From NCBI GenBank assembly GCA_001687465.1, contig LVLI01000283.1, positions 1 through 55,899 on the forward strand: a stretch of 55,899 nt of DNA. Direction: 5' to 3'. Under the pieces are notes generated by a model. It ran no database searches. It was not told where the DNA came from and saw nothing but the letters and a program-made list of their open reading frames with translations. Below are positions 1-10,691 of this stretch, piece after piece. This DNA comes from Halocafeteria seosinensis (Eukaryota; Sar; Bigyra; Bicosoecida). The translations under genes and the position numbers were made by a program. The first letter of the stretch is position 1; every line of letters begins with the position of its first letter.

Positions 1-141
1 CCTCCGACGCTGAATACTCTTTCCGGTATAGCAGAACAAGCAGGGAATGGGATCAGGAGCTTGACAGCCCCGCTAAGCAACGGCAGATGCGCTAATTCTT
101 GCTTGCATTCTTCGAAAACCGGGCTCGCTTTATGTAATTCC
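1..141 (-). pseudogene. hAT-type transposase C-terminal fragment (decayed, runs off left edge)
   Basis: Read on the minus strand, the first about 140 bases give a peptide with the signature of the hAT transposase C-terminal dimerisation region: LPLLSGAVKLL, then PACSAIPERVFSVGG. In known hAT elements this region reads roughly P-L-L..A..LL.IP-A-S-S-A..S-E-R-V-F-S. The frame is blocked upstream by a stop (about 141-145), and the next open stretch (130-351, minus) is in another frame, so the copy looks broken. The rest would lie beyond position 1. The match rests on one motif recognised by eye; it could instead be a domesticated hAT-derived gene. Confidence 0.55.
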
Positions 142-974
142 ACCGCTCAACATCGAAGTGATCATGGAAGTTGGAGGTAGACAAATAAGCCCCTGGTTAG
201 ACTCAGACTTTTCAGGTATAGGAGCGTACAAATCATCCACAGACAGACCGCAAGGGGTTTCGTTTTGGCGAGCCCAGTAAGATGTAATGAAAGACTTCAA
301 GATCTTGGGTGTTGTTGACCCTTTCCAATAGTCGCCGTGTCTCTGCTTCATTATTGTTGGCAGTTAGGGTATTTCGCCTTTCAATGCTCGCTTGACTGGT
401 TGGCATCCACGCTTGGTAGCCGAAAAAAGCGACCCTGTTTCACTCTCAGCTAGACTGCACCACAAGTGCATCGTCTGAACCCTTAAATGGGCCACTGAAG
501 CATCTCCATACGTCTGACTTTCGCATCCTATTGGCAGATACTTGGACCTGGCACTGATATATCTTCTGCGGATGCTCGTATATCGTTCCACGGGGCTATA
601 TCCTGCAATTTCCAAGTCTAATATTCGGCATTTGAGTTTTGCCAATTGGGCACACCCTCGACCCCCGTGCCCGTGTGCCGCGCCGCGGCGCGGCACAGGG
701 GGGGTCGTGCCTCGTGCCGGCACGGTGTGCCCCAACACTGCGGGGGTCCAAGGTACCCGACGGAAAGATTGCGTTCTGTGCAGACGCAAACAAAGGGAAA
801 TGCGGCGGGCGCCCGTGGCCTGTAGGCTATAGTGGCGTTGTCTTGCTAGACTCTTATAGCTAAGGAAGCTACTGCACTCCCCTCCACAGTGTGAGTGTAA
901 AAGTAAATAATTGTTCTTCTGTTTGTTGGGAGAGATTTCTGTCTGGTGCTCGTACACATCCGGAAACGAAAGAG
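142..974. other. Spacer between hAT fragment and WASHC4; no convincing gene
   Basis: Long minus-strand open frames here (for example 364-1038) have no recognisable domain, pass through the GC-rich hairpin and overlap the start of WASHC4, so I treat them as chance. The stretch holds the hairpin at 645-735 and the presumed WASHC4 promoter and 5' UTR. No TATA box or other motif is clear enough to call. Confidence 0.5.
645..735. repeat. Large GC-rich inverted repeat / hairpin with 22-bp perfect palindrome core
   Basis: Bases 675-696 are a perfect 22-bp palindrome made of GTGCCGCGCCG and its complement. Outside it, CGACCCCC (659-666) pairs with GGGGTCG (700-706), and GGGCACACC (648-656) pairs with GGTGTGCCC (724-732). 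Together they make a nested imperfect stem of about 90 nt, much richer in G+C than its surroundings. A second small hairpin follows: TTGCGT 769-774 pairs with ACGCAA 784-789. This could be the end of a small transposon, a cruciform-forming site or a transcribed structured RNA; the sequence does not decide. Confidence 0.7.
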
Positions 975-3900
975 ATGTCGTTTTCTTGGGAGCAGTCTCC
1001 CTTTGATGAGGCCACGGGAGAAGGTAATGGACACCCATTTACGCCTCATTTTGTGTCGTCTCGTCACTGCAAAGAAGAATGCATGCAGATGATCCCTCTC
1101 GGACGGTGATGGAAAAGTACATACAAACGCTGAAGAACCATGCCGCCGGCTGCTTTGATGCGCAACAGAAGCTATACCCGGGACCAGCACCTTTCCATCC
1201 CTCATCTGTACGCATTCACTTGTTCATCATTACTAATGTCATTCTACGCTGTTCAATCTGTGATGCTGTGGGTTGCTGCAGAATGGAAGTGTATCTATTG
1301 AAGCGACCCATGAAGAGCATGTTCACCTTCAAGAACTGGTCCGCACGGATGATGCGTTATTTGATCGAATCATCATTATTTTTGCCTCTCTGTGCGATGA
1401 AATGGATCAGTTGGCGAACGCAGCTCATCAGAAATATTTTCCCACGTTGGCCGTCTTTGGAACCAGTTTCGACAAAACGGCAGCCGACGCCAAGGACTCT
1501 GCCGAAATGCGTATTTCAAGAATGTTGCCATGGCTTCAAGGCCTCAGCAATTATATCGAACGGTGTTGTGATGTAGTTGCTAATGCTGGTACGTACTTAA
1601 CATTGTCACGCGTCCAAGACAATGAAGATTAATTTGTCTCTCTCTCTCTCTCTCTCTCCCCTTGTTCAGTTCATCAACTCGCAGCGCTAGCTGTCCACTA
1701 CCGGGGAATCAAGATGTTCACCGTATACGAACGGCTAGCTCGGTTACTGCGCTGTTTACTGACGATCGATAAACTTGTGGCATCGAATGACGAGCTGAAG
1801 CGTTCGTGGGAACTTTTCAAACGCCTGGAAGTCCCTTCATACTCCAATGACGGTGATGAAGACCGCCGAATGTTTGAAGCCATGTTGGCACGTCTAGATC
1901 GAGATGTCTTTTCCGCTAATGCGTTCCACAAATGCATTGACCAGGAATTTGATGAAGTCGAACATGGCTGTAACGGACAAGGGGAGCGATTACAGCCTCT
2001 CCAAGACAGCAGCGAGTTCATTCGTTCATTTGGGAATCTTTTGGAGAGGTTTACCGACATAGTAGCCGATAACCTACAGAGGACTCGCCTGTCGAGTTTG
2101 GAATCATGTAGCTACGTTGAACTGTGTGTACTGTACGCGCTGTTCCGAAAGATCTTACCACCGGCGTTGCGCCCCGACATTGATTTCTATAAGAAACTCT
2201 GGAAGCTCCAGGAGCGTGAGCCTTTAACGTCTCTATATGGTAACGCCACAGTTCAGGCTGGGAAAATTCTCGAACGGTATACGTCCACTCCAAACGTCAA
2301 GAGACTTACTCCTCGTGATTTGAATGAAGCTTGCCAAAACGCGCTTACAGTCTTCACGAACAATTTCCCTTCAGTGGTTCAGGGATTTACGAATCAGTCT
2401 TTCCAATTATGCACGCAGATGAATGACGCAGCCACATCTTTGGAGAGTTCAGAAGATAAAGCTTTTCAGAGGTGCCAGGAACTTGCCCGGGTGCAACAAG
2501 AATTTTTGCTCATGTGTCATCGAGGTTCTGGTTTACTGCATCAATTTTTCAACCTTCATATTTTTAATGAGAAAGCTATAGGACGGAAATCTATTCCTCC
2601 CGTACTGCGTCTGGTAGAAGCGCTCAAGGGTCTCGAAAATTCTGCCGCACGAGTGTCGACTGTCCTCTCGGAGCAGCTCACGGTTTTTGTTCCAGATCTA
2701 CTATCGCGTACTCTTGTTTCCGTGCTTGAAAAGCTCCGTTTGTCGGTCGCTAAGTCCAATGATCAGAATGAGGAAGGGAAATTGACGGCTAATTCTCAGA
2801 AGTTACTACAGTTGCTTTGTAAAGGGACTCAATCTTGGAGCTCCATACGATCCGTCATACTACAACTTGGATATGGCGTCTTACTCCGTCCCAAGAATCA
2901 AATCAGGGATGCCGACTCCGTCAAACAGCTTCGCAAGTGTGATGAATACGTCAACCTTGTTAAGTCAATTCCAACATTTTGGCAGAATGTCCGTCGGTAT
3001 TGCGACTGCACAGTTATGTTTTGGGCGAGGGATATTTACCCCTCCTTGCTTCAACATGCTGCCTTTTCCGTTGATAGTGGTCGCGGTGGCGCTCTGCCAT
3101 CTTTACTTCAGGCGTTCAATGACGTTTATCTAACCCTGCAACGCAATATGGGTGACGAAATCGAGGACTCAGGTGATCTATCTAACGAAGATAAAGCGAC
3201 AGCTTCCGACCGTTTTGTTAGCTCCATCAAACGATATCTAAGGAGCGAAGTGTACCAGCCTCTGGCGTTGTCTATAGAAAATGATCTCCGCCGAAACGTT
3301 GCTGCAACGAACTTGAGTCATATGGAACTCCAGAACCCAAAGAACTGTGAAGATGAACGTGTTAAGGCTGGGTCACGTTTGCTGGCGCTGCCCTGTATGT
3401 ATATCGGAGATGAGCGCATCAATATCAATGCCATTGTTTCGGAAATGCTGGAAAGGTCTTTCTATGAGCTGACAACTCTGTTTGTCCATGACTGGAAGAC
3501 CTATGGTGAGATGGAGGCGCTGGTCCGATCTCGATACAACCTCCAGCTTGTGGATCATCAACTTCCAATGGGTAGCCTCCGTTCTCACCAGAACCTTGAT
3601 ATCCTTCAAATCCTCCGCAATATTGATTTATTTGCAGCAAAGTACAACTACAATATGCATACGCAGGTGTTCTTGCAAAAACGAGCATCCGATAAAGAGA
3701 AATTCCTTCACGCAGTCTCCATTGATAGTATCGCGGCAAGCATCCGTCAGCATGGTACTGGCATCGTAAACACGGCGGTCAACTATGCGCACAAGAAATA
3801 TTTGGGCAAAAAGTTTTACCTCTTTCAGCGCTTCTTAGCGGACGAATACATCAAGAGCCATCTGTCGAAAGAGAAGCGGTGGTTTAAAAAGAACAAGAGC

Positions 3901-5069
3901 CAGTGTAACAGTCGCTATCCATGGAGCCATGCGGAAGAAACCCTGAAAGAAATTAAGAAGCTCTCCGACCAAACCGCTGACGATAACAGAGAACGCTCCG
4001 GTGCCAACAAGAATCAGTCTCATCTTGATCTTTTCAGGCTTGTCATCAGTCGCATGGGAAACGCTCTGGGATATGTTCGTATGGTGCGATCTGCAGCCAT
4101 GCATCATGCTTCAGCCGCAGTATCGTTTGTACCGGATATCCAAGACCGGATTTATTTTGAGGAACTTGTCTCCGGAAAGCCAATCTATGATGATGTCGGA
4201 TTCGATGATTCCGACGACGAAGAGCAGCAAAAGGACGAAGATGATAATTTTCCAGGTCTTTCCACTACTACGGCCGAAGCAGCAAAGACAACGGACGACG
4301 TGATAAGCAATTTGCTACAAAACTTTAGTGAAAGTGTTAACTACTTCAAGCTCATGGTGGACATGTTCCGCAACACAGTGTCGAGAGCGCTGGAGCATGA
4401 AGCAAACAAAGACATTGGAGAGACAGGGGAAGGGAATACGCGGAGAAAAAAGCGGAAGAAACAAGATGACTACCTCCGCAATTTTTTCATGATAGTCCCT
4501 TCCCTCACTATAAGCTATATAAACGCGCTACGTGGCGCCAAAGACCGATTGGACAAACCGCAGAAGCGAGATGGGGCCTACTTCTCGGACGACGGCTTTT
4601 CGATGGGAATTGCGTTCGTCCTAACAGTACTTGGCCAGAACCGGGTATGGCTTTGCTCTCATCTTCGCTGACATTCTGTTTATGAGTAAATATTTGCGCG
4701 TGTCTGTGTTAATGTATGCAGGCGTTCGACTCTCTGCATTGGTTTGAAGAGGTGGCGGCTCACTTCCAGCAGGAACGGCAGCGCTTACAACGCAGAAGAG
4801 AGGAGGTCAAAAAAGCTCAAGACAAGGATGAAATCAATCTCAGCGAACGACGCGTCAACCAGCTAGACGCAGAATTCACCACCCTACACCATTCCTTCTC
4901 GGCAGCTCGCCTCTTCTTCCGAAGCCAAGAGGGCTACGCGGATGACAGCGTCAACAAGCCGTGGTCCTTGAAGAATCAGGACTTCGAGGAGGCTGACGAT
5001 GCTTCTGTAACTACCGGTGCCGCCAGAAGCGTCATGACAAGTAGAATGGGTGAAGGATCTGGTGTGTAA
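975..5069 (+). CDS. WASHC4: WASH complex subunit 4 (SWIP / KIAA1033 family)
   Basis: Predicted product is about 1,265 aa; the human protein is 1,173. It is a scaffold subunit of the WASH complex, which drives Arp2/3 branched actin on endosomes for retromer-dependent sorting. Exons: 975-1023, 1089-1207, 1282-1588, 1670-4644, 4722-5069; introns of 65, 74, 81 and 77 bp, all GT-AG and in phase. Family signatures seen: RHGTGI-type segment (RQHGTGIVNTAVNYAHKK), KFYLFQRFLADEYIKS, the NLDILQILRNID block, and near the C-terminus DDGFSMGIAFVL followed across the last intron by FDSLHWFEEV. Acidic and lysine-rich insertions lie around 4190-4250 and 4440-4470. The start is the first ATG in the first exon and gives an N-terminus like that of animal SWIP. 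The assignment is secure; the exact first exon is less so. Confidence 0.93.
1637..1658 (+). repeat. (TC)11 microsatellite forming the polypyrimidine tract of WASHC4 intron 3
   Basis: Eleven TC dinucleotides lie about 10 bases upstream of the 3' splice site (AG at 1668-1669) in the 81-bp third intron. Position and strand are right for a polypyrimidine tract, so length variation here could change splicing efficiency. Confidence 0.85.
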
Positions 5070-5176
5070 ATGAACAGAGGCAAATACAACCTACCGAAAA
5101 GAAATATAACGAGACACCACTGAATGAACAGAACAGTAGACTCTCGAGCGTTGCTATTCATGTTGGTATACTCTTA

Positions 5177-5450
5177 ATGGGAAGTTCGACATTTACATAC
5201 TGTAGTTATTGTTATCTCGATTTGGATTTAAATAATATAGATTATTATAATGCTTTGGAAACTTTAATCAAAAATGATTGGTGGGACATTTTTAACATTA
5301 TTTTCGAAAAAATAAACAAAACCAATCTTTGGAACTCATTCATTGAACAGATCTTCAAAATTTTTCTCAAGTATAAATCTCTAACTCGTTGCAAACATTT
5401 TTACGAACTTGAATCAAAGCAATGTATAATTGTAGCAAGTTGGTCAAACA
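5177..5450 (+). other. AT-rich island with foreign-looking open frame
   Basis: From about 5178 to 5440 base composition drops sharply to about a quarter G+C by eye, while flanks are near half. An open frame from the ATG at 5177 reads through it with almost only A/T-ending codons and gives a protein-like, Ile/Asn/Phe/Lys-rich peptide (LDLNNIDYYNALETLI, then KNDWWDIFNIIFEKI). The frame continues to 5578 into ordinary-composition repeat sequence, so the natural end is lost. Candidates are an organelle DNA insertion, a viral or endosymbiont fragment, or a chance AT-rich stretch. I recognise no family. Confidence 0.4.
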
Positions 5451-5494
5451 ACGTCGAGAAGAGTGCTTATGGGGTCAGGCGTTGGCCGATGCCA

Positions 5495-5606
5495 TTGTCT
5501 AAAAAGCTATACACGTGTGATTTACAGTCCGTGCGAACTTTGTCGGTCTTTTTGTCCAGAAAGCTATTACACGTGTGATTTAGTCCCTCTGAACTTTGTC
5601 CGTCCA
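5495..5606. repeat. Imperfect 57-bp tandem direct repeat, two units
   Basis: Unit 1 starts at 5495 and unit 2 at 5552. Both read TTGTC-A-AAAGCTAT, ACACGTGTGATTTA, a short variable part, then GAACTTTGTC-GTC. Each unit contains the palindromic core CACGTG, an E-box/G-box type sequence. The units differ by a few substitutions and 1-2 base indels. Confidence 0.75.
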
Positions 5607-6784
5607 CCGGGTTCACTGCAGCTCAGGGCAGTACAGTATATCCGTGTCCGTGGCTCGCCACACATTGTGTCTCATAACTTTATGATAAAGCCATGCCATA
5701 GAGATTAATAGTTGTAGCCATTTGTCTTACTATCAAGTAAGAAAGCTGGTCGGCCTTGTGTATCCTTCCACACTGTGTGTGGCACACTCACACGCAACAA
5801 CAACTGGTTGTACAACGTGAAGTTGTAGGTGTCGGTCTGAATGGCTCTGTCTGTGGCCACGAGCGAGGACAAAGGGGGGCCTCTTGGGTTGCTAGCACGT
5901 CAAACCACAGCTAAACAAGGTTGTATAGTACAATTGGAACAAAAGATTGTGTTTCTCGCACTTCCCGTGCTTGAAGTTGAGCGAGAAACGGCTCATACTA
6001 GAGAACCCGCCGGACAAACGTCTATATATTGACAATCTGACACGTTGTTCATGCTACGCCGTATAGGTATGCCCCGTGATCGAGGTCGTTTCAAGAACGT
6101 TAAACCTTAGATACCGAAGCCACCCGCATTGATAATTTGACCGCACCTTTAAGTCCCGCATACAGTAGTGCGTGTGTGGAGGGAGTCTCTGGGCCAGCGT
6201 CCGGAAAGCAACACTTAAAGCAGGATTCAAGAGATACTAGGTGCGTTGCTCATACCCGAAGAAAAGCGCCGCGTGGCTAGTGTCTTGCGGGCATCCATAC
6301 CTGGTAGTTTTTGTGTTGAAGGTTCGGGTTGTAGAGTGTTCCCTTTAAGATACGTCCAGACTTTCGTACCCCGTTGCAACAACAAGTAGTGCCACGGTCC
6401 TTTGGAGTGAAGTAGAAGCATTGTATTTTGCTCCCTATGGTAGCGCGTGACATCATGGGTCCAAACTGTCTGATCTGAATCCTTGTGAAACCTGATGCTG
6501 GTGCGGTTTTACGGCATGTGAGAGATGAGGTTGCTTGTTCGCCAGGGGTGGAACATTCAGTTCCCATAGTATATACGTTCATTGGTGTCTAATTTTCCAC
6601 GCCGTATTCCGCTAAGGATGCGCGGGGCTCTGGCGGTTTGCCTGTTATTGAGGGAGGATTGCCTTGAAGCTGCCTGGTTGTAGTTACCTGGGAACGATTC
6701 TTATCGTACCACATTTGTTCACCTGGTTAAATGAGTTGTTTTTTGTGTTGCAGAGTCAACTAAGAGCTGTGTTTGTGTCTTTCC

Positions 6785-9652
6785 ATGAGTGAAAATACAG
6801 CGTCTGCTTGTGGATCATCGAGAGGCTCATTGCATTTCAAATATCCAGTGCTGATTGGAGGGCTGAACGACCGCGATATTAGGCATAACCAACAGGTCTT
6901 TACCGCAACAACTGGAACGCACGAGATTTGGATATCATCATCGAAACAGCAAGAGACAAACAGCGCCATGGGGAAGAATAAAAAACAACAAAAGAAGCAG
7001 AGACAAACGCAGTCACAGAGACAGGGGCCCCATCCTCCAGTAGCCCGTGCAGGCGCAGGCAGCAGTGTTACGGCTATGGCTGCCAATGTGATGGAAACAA
7101 CATCCGCTTTGACGACAAGCCCTACCTCTACTGGCCAAGTGAATGAAAGTGGCTTTAACGGGACCAATCCTGCATTGGGTGCAAACGGAAACGAGGCTAG
7201 CGCTGCATCTTCCGTGAACGAGAGCGAGGAAGGCAACCCACAAAGCAATAGGAGGGAGAAAGAAGTCGCTGGTAGCGAGCCAACTTCAACCAATGAAACG
7301 GATGTCCATGCTGAAACTACAACCAATGGATTGAATGCGCGAGAAGAGCATACCGAATTCCGCTACGAGCGATCGACCTCCAGCCTCGTGAACATTACAC
7401 GAACAGAGGTGACTACCCGCTCTGTTTCTTCCCATCAGGAGACGGAAACTAGTGAGCAGAATACGAATGTGCCTTACCTATCCAAAGAAGCCACTGCAAG
7501 GTTGGTCCAGCAAGCGAAGATGGCTGACAACCAGTCCAACGAGAGGAAGAAGATTCGAGCAAAGAGTGATGAACAAGTTAACACGACCTCAAATCGCAAC
7601 CAAAACTCGCATCAATCCCGTGAGCAGTTTGACTATTACAAGAAGGCGAAAGCCGATACTGTAATTCCACCAGCGGGACACCGAAGACGGAGTTTTAAAG
7701 GCTCGTCAAGACGCATGAGCCAAATGAGCCAGGAGCAACCAGAAGGCATTGAGCTTGGCCCCCCAGAAGGGGTGGAGATGGAACACGTAATGAAAGACGA
7801 AAAGGAAGATTATTTTATGAATGAGCACCCAGCCATGGTATCTGGGGCCTTGAGTGAGCCGGGAGATACCGCTAAGGTGCTTGCAGAATCCAGGCAAGAG
7901 GACAAAGTTGCTGATACTGCAGTGCCAAGTAACAAAACTGTTATGAATGACCTCGGGGTAGACACCGGGAATCTATCGCACGAGCAGGGTAGGTGAAGTG
8001 TGAAGTTACGGTCCGGTGTACAACTGCTTACAACTATATAACTTGCTCGTTTTGGCTTCTTCTTCCAGGATTCTCTCCCGATTCGTCAAGTGGAAACCCT
8101 CGGAGCACCTACGTTAACCCTCATCTACTTAAACTTTACGAAGCTGGCCTAGAATATGAAGTACGACTGCTATCCTCTGAAGGCGGCTCAGTAAAAGTCA
8201 TCCACTCTGGTATGTTCCGCAGGCAAGACGTAGGAAGATGGCACAGGAGTTGGGTAAAGAGTACACATTTTCTCCTCAGACTAACACGCGAAAGAACCGT
8301 GACGAGGCCCATACTTCCCCCGAACAGACATCTCAGCGGCTATACTCCCAGGCCAAGGAATTGCAAGTGAAACGCAATTACGCTCGCCCTGAAGAAACGA
8401 CTTATAGATTCTCCCCGCAAATCAATCGAGAAGGCGCAAAGTATAAAAAACTAGCTGAGCAGCGAAAAGGGAAGGCTATACACGACCATTTGTACTCTGA
8501 AGTAAGCTATTCATACGTACTGGATGTCTTTTTGTTTATATACTCGGTGCTGCAATCAATCCCTTCCTCAGGCTAAGAGTCAACGCGAACGTTTAGAGGA
8601 AAAGAAGAAGAGTTATATGATGAAGGAGTGCACATTCGAGCCCGAACTGACCACGAAAGCGTGGAAGAAGAGGTAATACCAAGGAGCACTCCTGTTTGTC
8701 CTAGTCAGGACGCAACCTATCTCCTGTTATTTCCCGCAGATTATCCGCCCCGCCGGCTGAGAGACTTCATACCTCTGGAGACGAGAATACTAGCACCAAG
8801 AAGTAAGTGCACCGTCTCAAATAACTCGAACCTCGGCTCTTCGTACCCCTTCCAGTGGGTCTGACAGAAAAGTGGAAGACCCACAATCAAAGGAATGTAC
8901 GTTTCGGCCGAAGATCAACCGAGTCAAGCAGAAAGAAAAACAAGGTATGCAATATGCAATATACTGGACAGACCTCTCTTATTTGAAAGACTTCCCTTTG
9001 TTTTACAGGTGTTCGACCACCTCCAGTGCATGAAAGGCTGTATTCTGAGCATAGCAAGAAGACAGAGGAGATGCTTGAACGGAAAAAGTCCGAAGAAGAG
9101 AAGGCCATGAGGGAATGTACATTCAAGCCGAAGCTTCACCCTCAACCTGCCGGCGCATCCCATTCCGTACTTGACGCTTATACACGCTTGTACGAGCACG
9201 CCAAGGAAAAGCAGCGTCGAGATAGTTCCAGCTCTGTAGAAGCTCACCCCTTTAAGCCTATGATATCTCCGGCCTCAAAGAAAACAGCGCCACGTCGGTC
9301 TGTGGGCGAAGAGAGCCGATGGGAGCAACTTTATCGTGAAGGAAAGCTCAAAGTGCACACCCGAAACACCGACAGTCCGCCGAAAGAGGACATAACAGAC
9401 GATGACCGAGTGAATTGTACATTCCAACCCAACAAATATGGAAACGCGGACTACAGAGTCTCTCATAAGGATCAAAGGTTCATGGAAGAACTTCCGGTGC
9501 ATGATAGGCTGTATCAGCATGCCAGGAACGTTCAAGCAGTCAAAGAGCTAACGTTGTCAGGAGACATGCCGTTCGTGGAACAAGAAGTCTCCGAGCAAAA
9601 CGGGGGTAACACCGTGTCTTCGGCTGAGGAGCAAAGTTTATACTTGATTTAG
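6785..9652 (+). CDS. ECTFxP / RLYxxA repeat protein, low-complexity N-terminus, function unknown
   Basis: Predicted product is about 823 aa. Exons: 6785-7988, 8069-8160, 8223-8501, 8572-8672, 8740-8802, 8856-8944, 9009-9652; introns of 53-80 bp, all GT-AG and in phase. The first half (to about residue 390) is hydrophilic and low complexity, rich in Ser, Thr, Asn and Glu. The second half carries degenerate repeats in which RLY..A/H.K, a charged helical linker and ECTFxPxI alternate: YTFSPQ, YRFSPQI, ECTFEPEL, ECTFRPKI, ECTFKPKL, HPFKPMI, CTFQPN. Repeats of this style occur in conserved but poorly studied protist proteins, several linked to flagella or basal bodies, so a cytoskeletal role is an inference. 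First ATG is 6785; the ATG at 6968 has better context (GCCATGG) and starts a Lys/Gln-rich segment, and may be the true start (about 762 aa). The gene ends 56 bp from the end of convergent NAA40. Confidence 0.75.
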
Positions 9653-9708
9653 TTCTTGGTCTGTGTACATTGGTAACGCTGCTAGGGTAAATACACATGC
9701 TTAGTGTT

Positions 9709-10691
9709 CTATGCTGTGGATCCGCTCGCCCCCGCTGCTGACGCCGCTTGCTGAGAAGCTTCTTCTCTTCCTTTTAACACCTTTTCTGCAGTATTTCGAT
9801 GGGAATGCAACTTATTTCTGGACTCAAATTTTGTTGCATCCGCCTTTCGGAGTTCTGGATCCAGGCACTTTGACAAGATTTCGTAGGGATATTCTCCACG
9901 AACATCGTTCATCGAAGGGGAGAGTTCATCTATTCGGTACCCCATTTTGTCCATATAAAACTTCAAACCTGTAGCAACCAATCCGCCAATTAGAAGGATA
10001 CCCCTACAAAAGAAATCCACGATGGTTACGTACCCGTCGTATTTTCCTTAAACACCGTAAGCATAACCCTGCGTTTCCATCGACATCAGTGTAGGGCATA
10101 ACACGGCAAAACGGAGCATACAACGCACCATTTCATTCCCCATTTTCTTCCAATAAGCTCTATGGTAGACATCATGTGCTTTCCTAGTCCCTTCCTGTGT
10201 ACTTCTTCTTCTAACTGTAGTTCGTACACATACAATACCTCCCAATGTCCTTCGATGATAAACCGGAAATGGACAAATCCCACAGGTTTCCCGTCTTCTT
10301 TGTTACGAGCGATGATGTATCTCGCCGAGTCCTCCATCAATTCTTTGCGTTTTTCAGCATCCGCCCATCCCCAGTGGGCGTTGATGTAGAGCTGCATCAT
10401 GTTCCGCTTGGTCAAGTCCAGAACCCAATCTTTGACTTCATCCTGCATGAGTGCAGGCGCTGAGAACTCGAGTTCAACATCCAGTCCGTTCCGATTGTAC
10501 CGGGCCAATGGAGCGAAGTCAGGTTTGAGTACATTGCGTATTGTAGGCTCATGATGGCTGGTGTCCTTGTCCTTATCGGGGTCCTCGAACATGGCTTGAC
10601 GAACCTTATCCTGTTTGGCCTTCTCCTTCTCTCGTTCCTGAATCCGCTTCGCCTTCTTCTCCTTGGCCTTGTTACTGGTCTTCTTTGGCAT
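9709..10691 (-). CDS. NAA40: N-alpha-acetyltransferase 40 (NatD, histone H2A/H4 N-terminal acetyltransferase)
   Basis: Acetylates the N-terminal Ser of histones H4 and H2A, using acetyl-CoA. Exons on the minus strand: 10691-10129, 10068-10034 (35 nt) and 9968-9709; introns of 60 and 65 bp; about 285 aa (human 237). Matches to the family in order: basic start MPKKTSNKAKEKKAKR; YDRNGL-like RYNRNGLDVE; DLTKRNMMQLY; HWGWADAEKR; VGFVHFRF; the GNAT acetyl-CoA loop HRKGLGKHMM; VMLTVFKENTTG, encoded by the mini-exon; then LKFYMDKMGYRIDELSPSM and YEILSK. Without the mini-exon the core beta-strand and frame would be lost. The C-terminal Ala/Ser tail is longer than in the human protein. The identification is firm and its C-terminal exons show the same conserved order. 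Confidence 0.92.

Larger units (their letters stand above)
5070..6784. other. 1.7-kb spacer with AT-rich island and repeats
   Basis: Between WASHC4 and the next gene, no recognisable gene is seen. It contains the AT-rich island (5178-5450), an imperfect 57-bp direct repeat (5495-5606), a 9-bp inverted repeat GTTTCTCGC / GCGAGAAAC (5951-5959 and 5981-5989), and a possible 3' splice site at 6752 (pyrimidine run then TTGCAG), which may end a 5' UTR intron of the downstream gene. Confidence 0.5.

Noticed and set aside
364-1038. 224-codon minus-strand ORF
   Set aside because: It runs through the GC-rich hairpin and antisense to the WASHC4 first exon; Arg-rich composition reflects the GC-rich palindrome.
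5177-5578. A complete gene in the AT-rich island
   Set aside because: The frame leaves the AT-rich part and continues in unrelated repeat sequence, so at most a fragment is present; origin not identified.
9709-10020. Independent small mitochondrial membrane protein (open frame starting GILLIGGLVATG)
   Set aside because: The hydrophobic start is intron sequence; the rest is the conserved C-terminus of NAA40, joined through the mini-exon.
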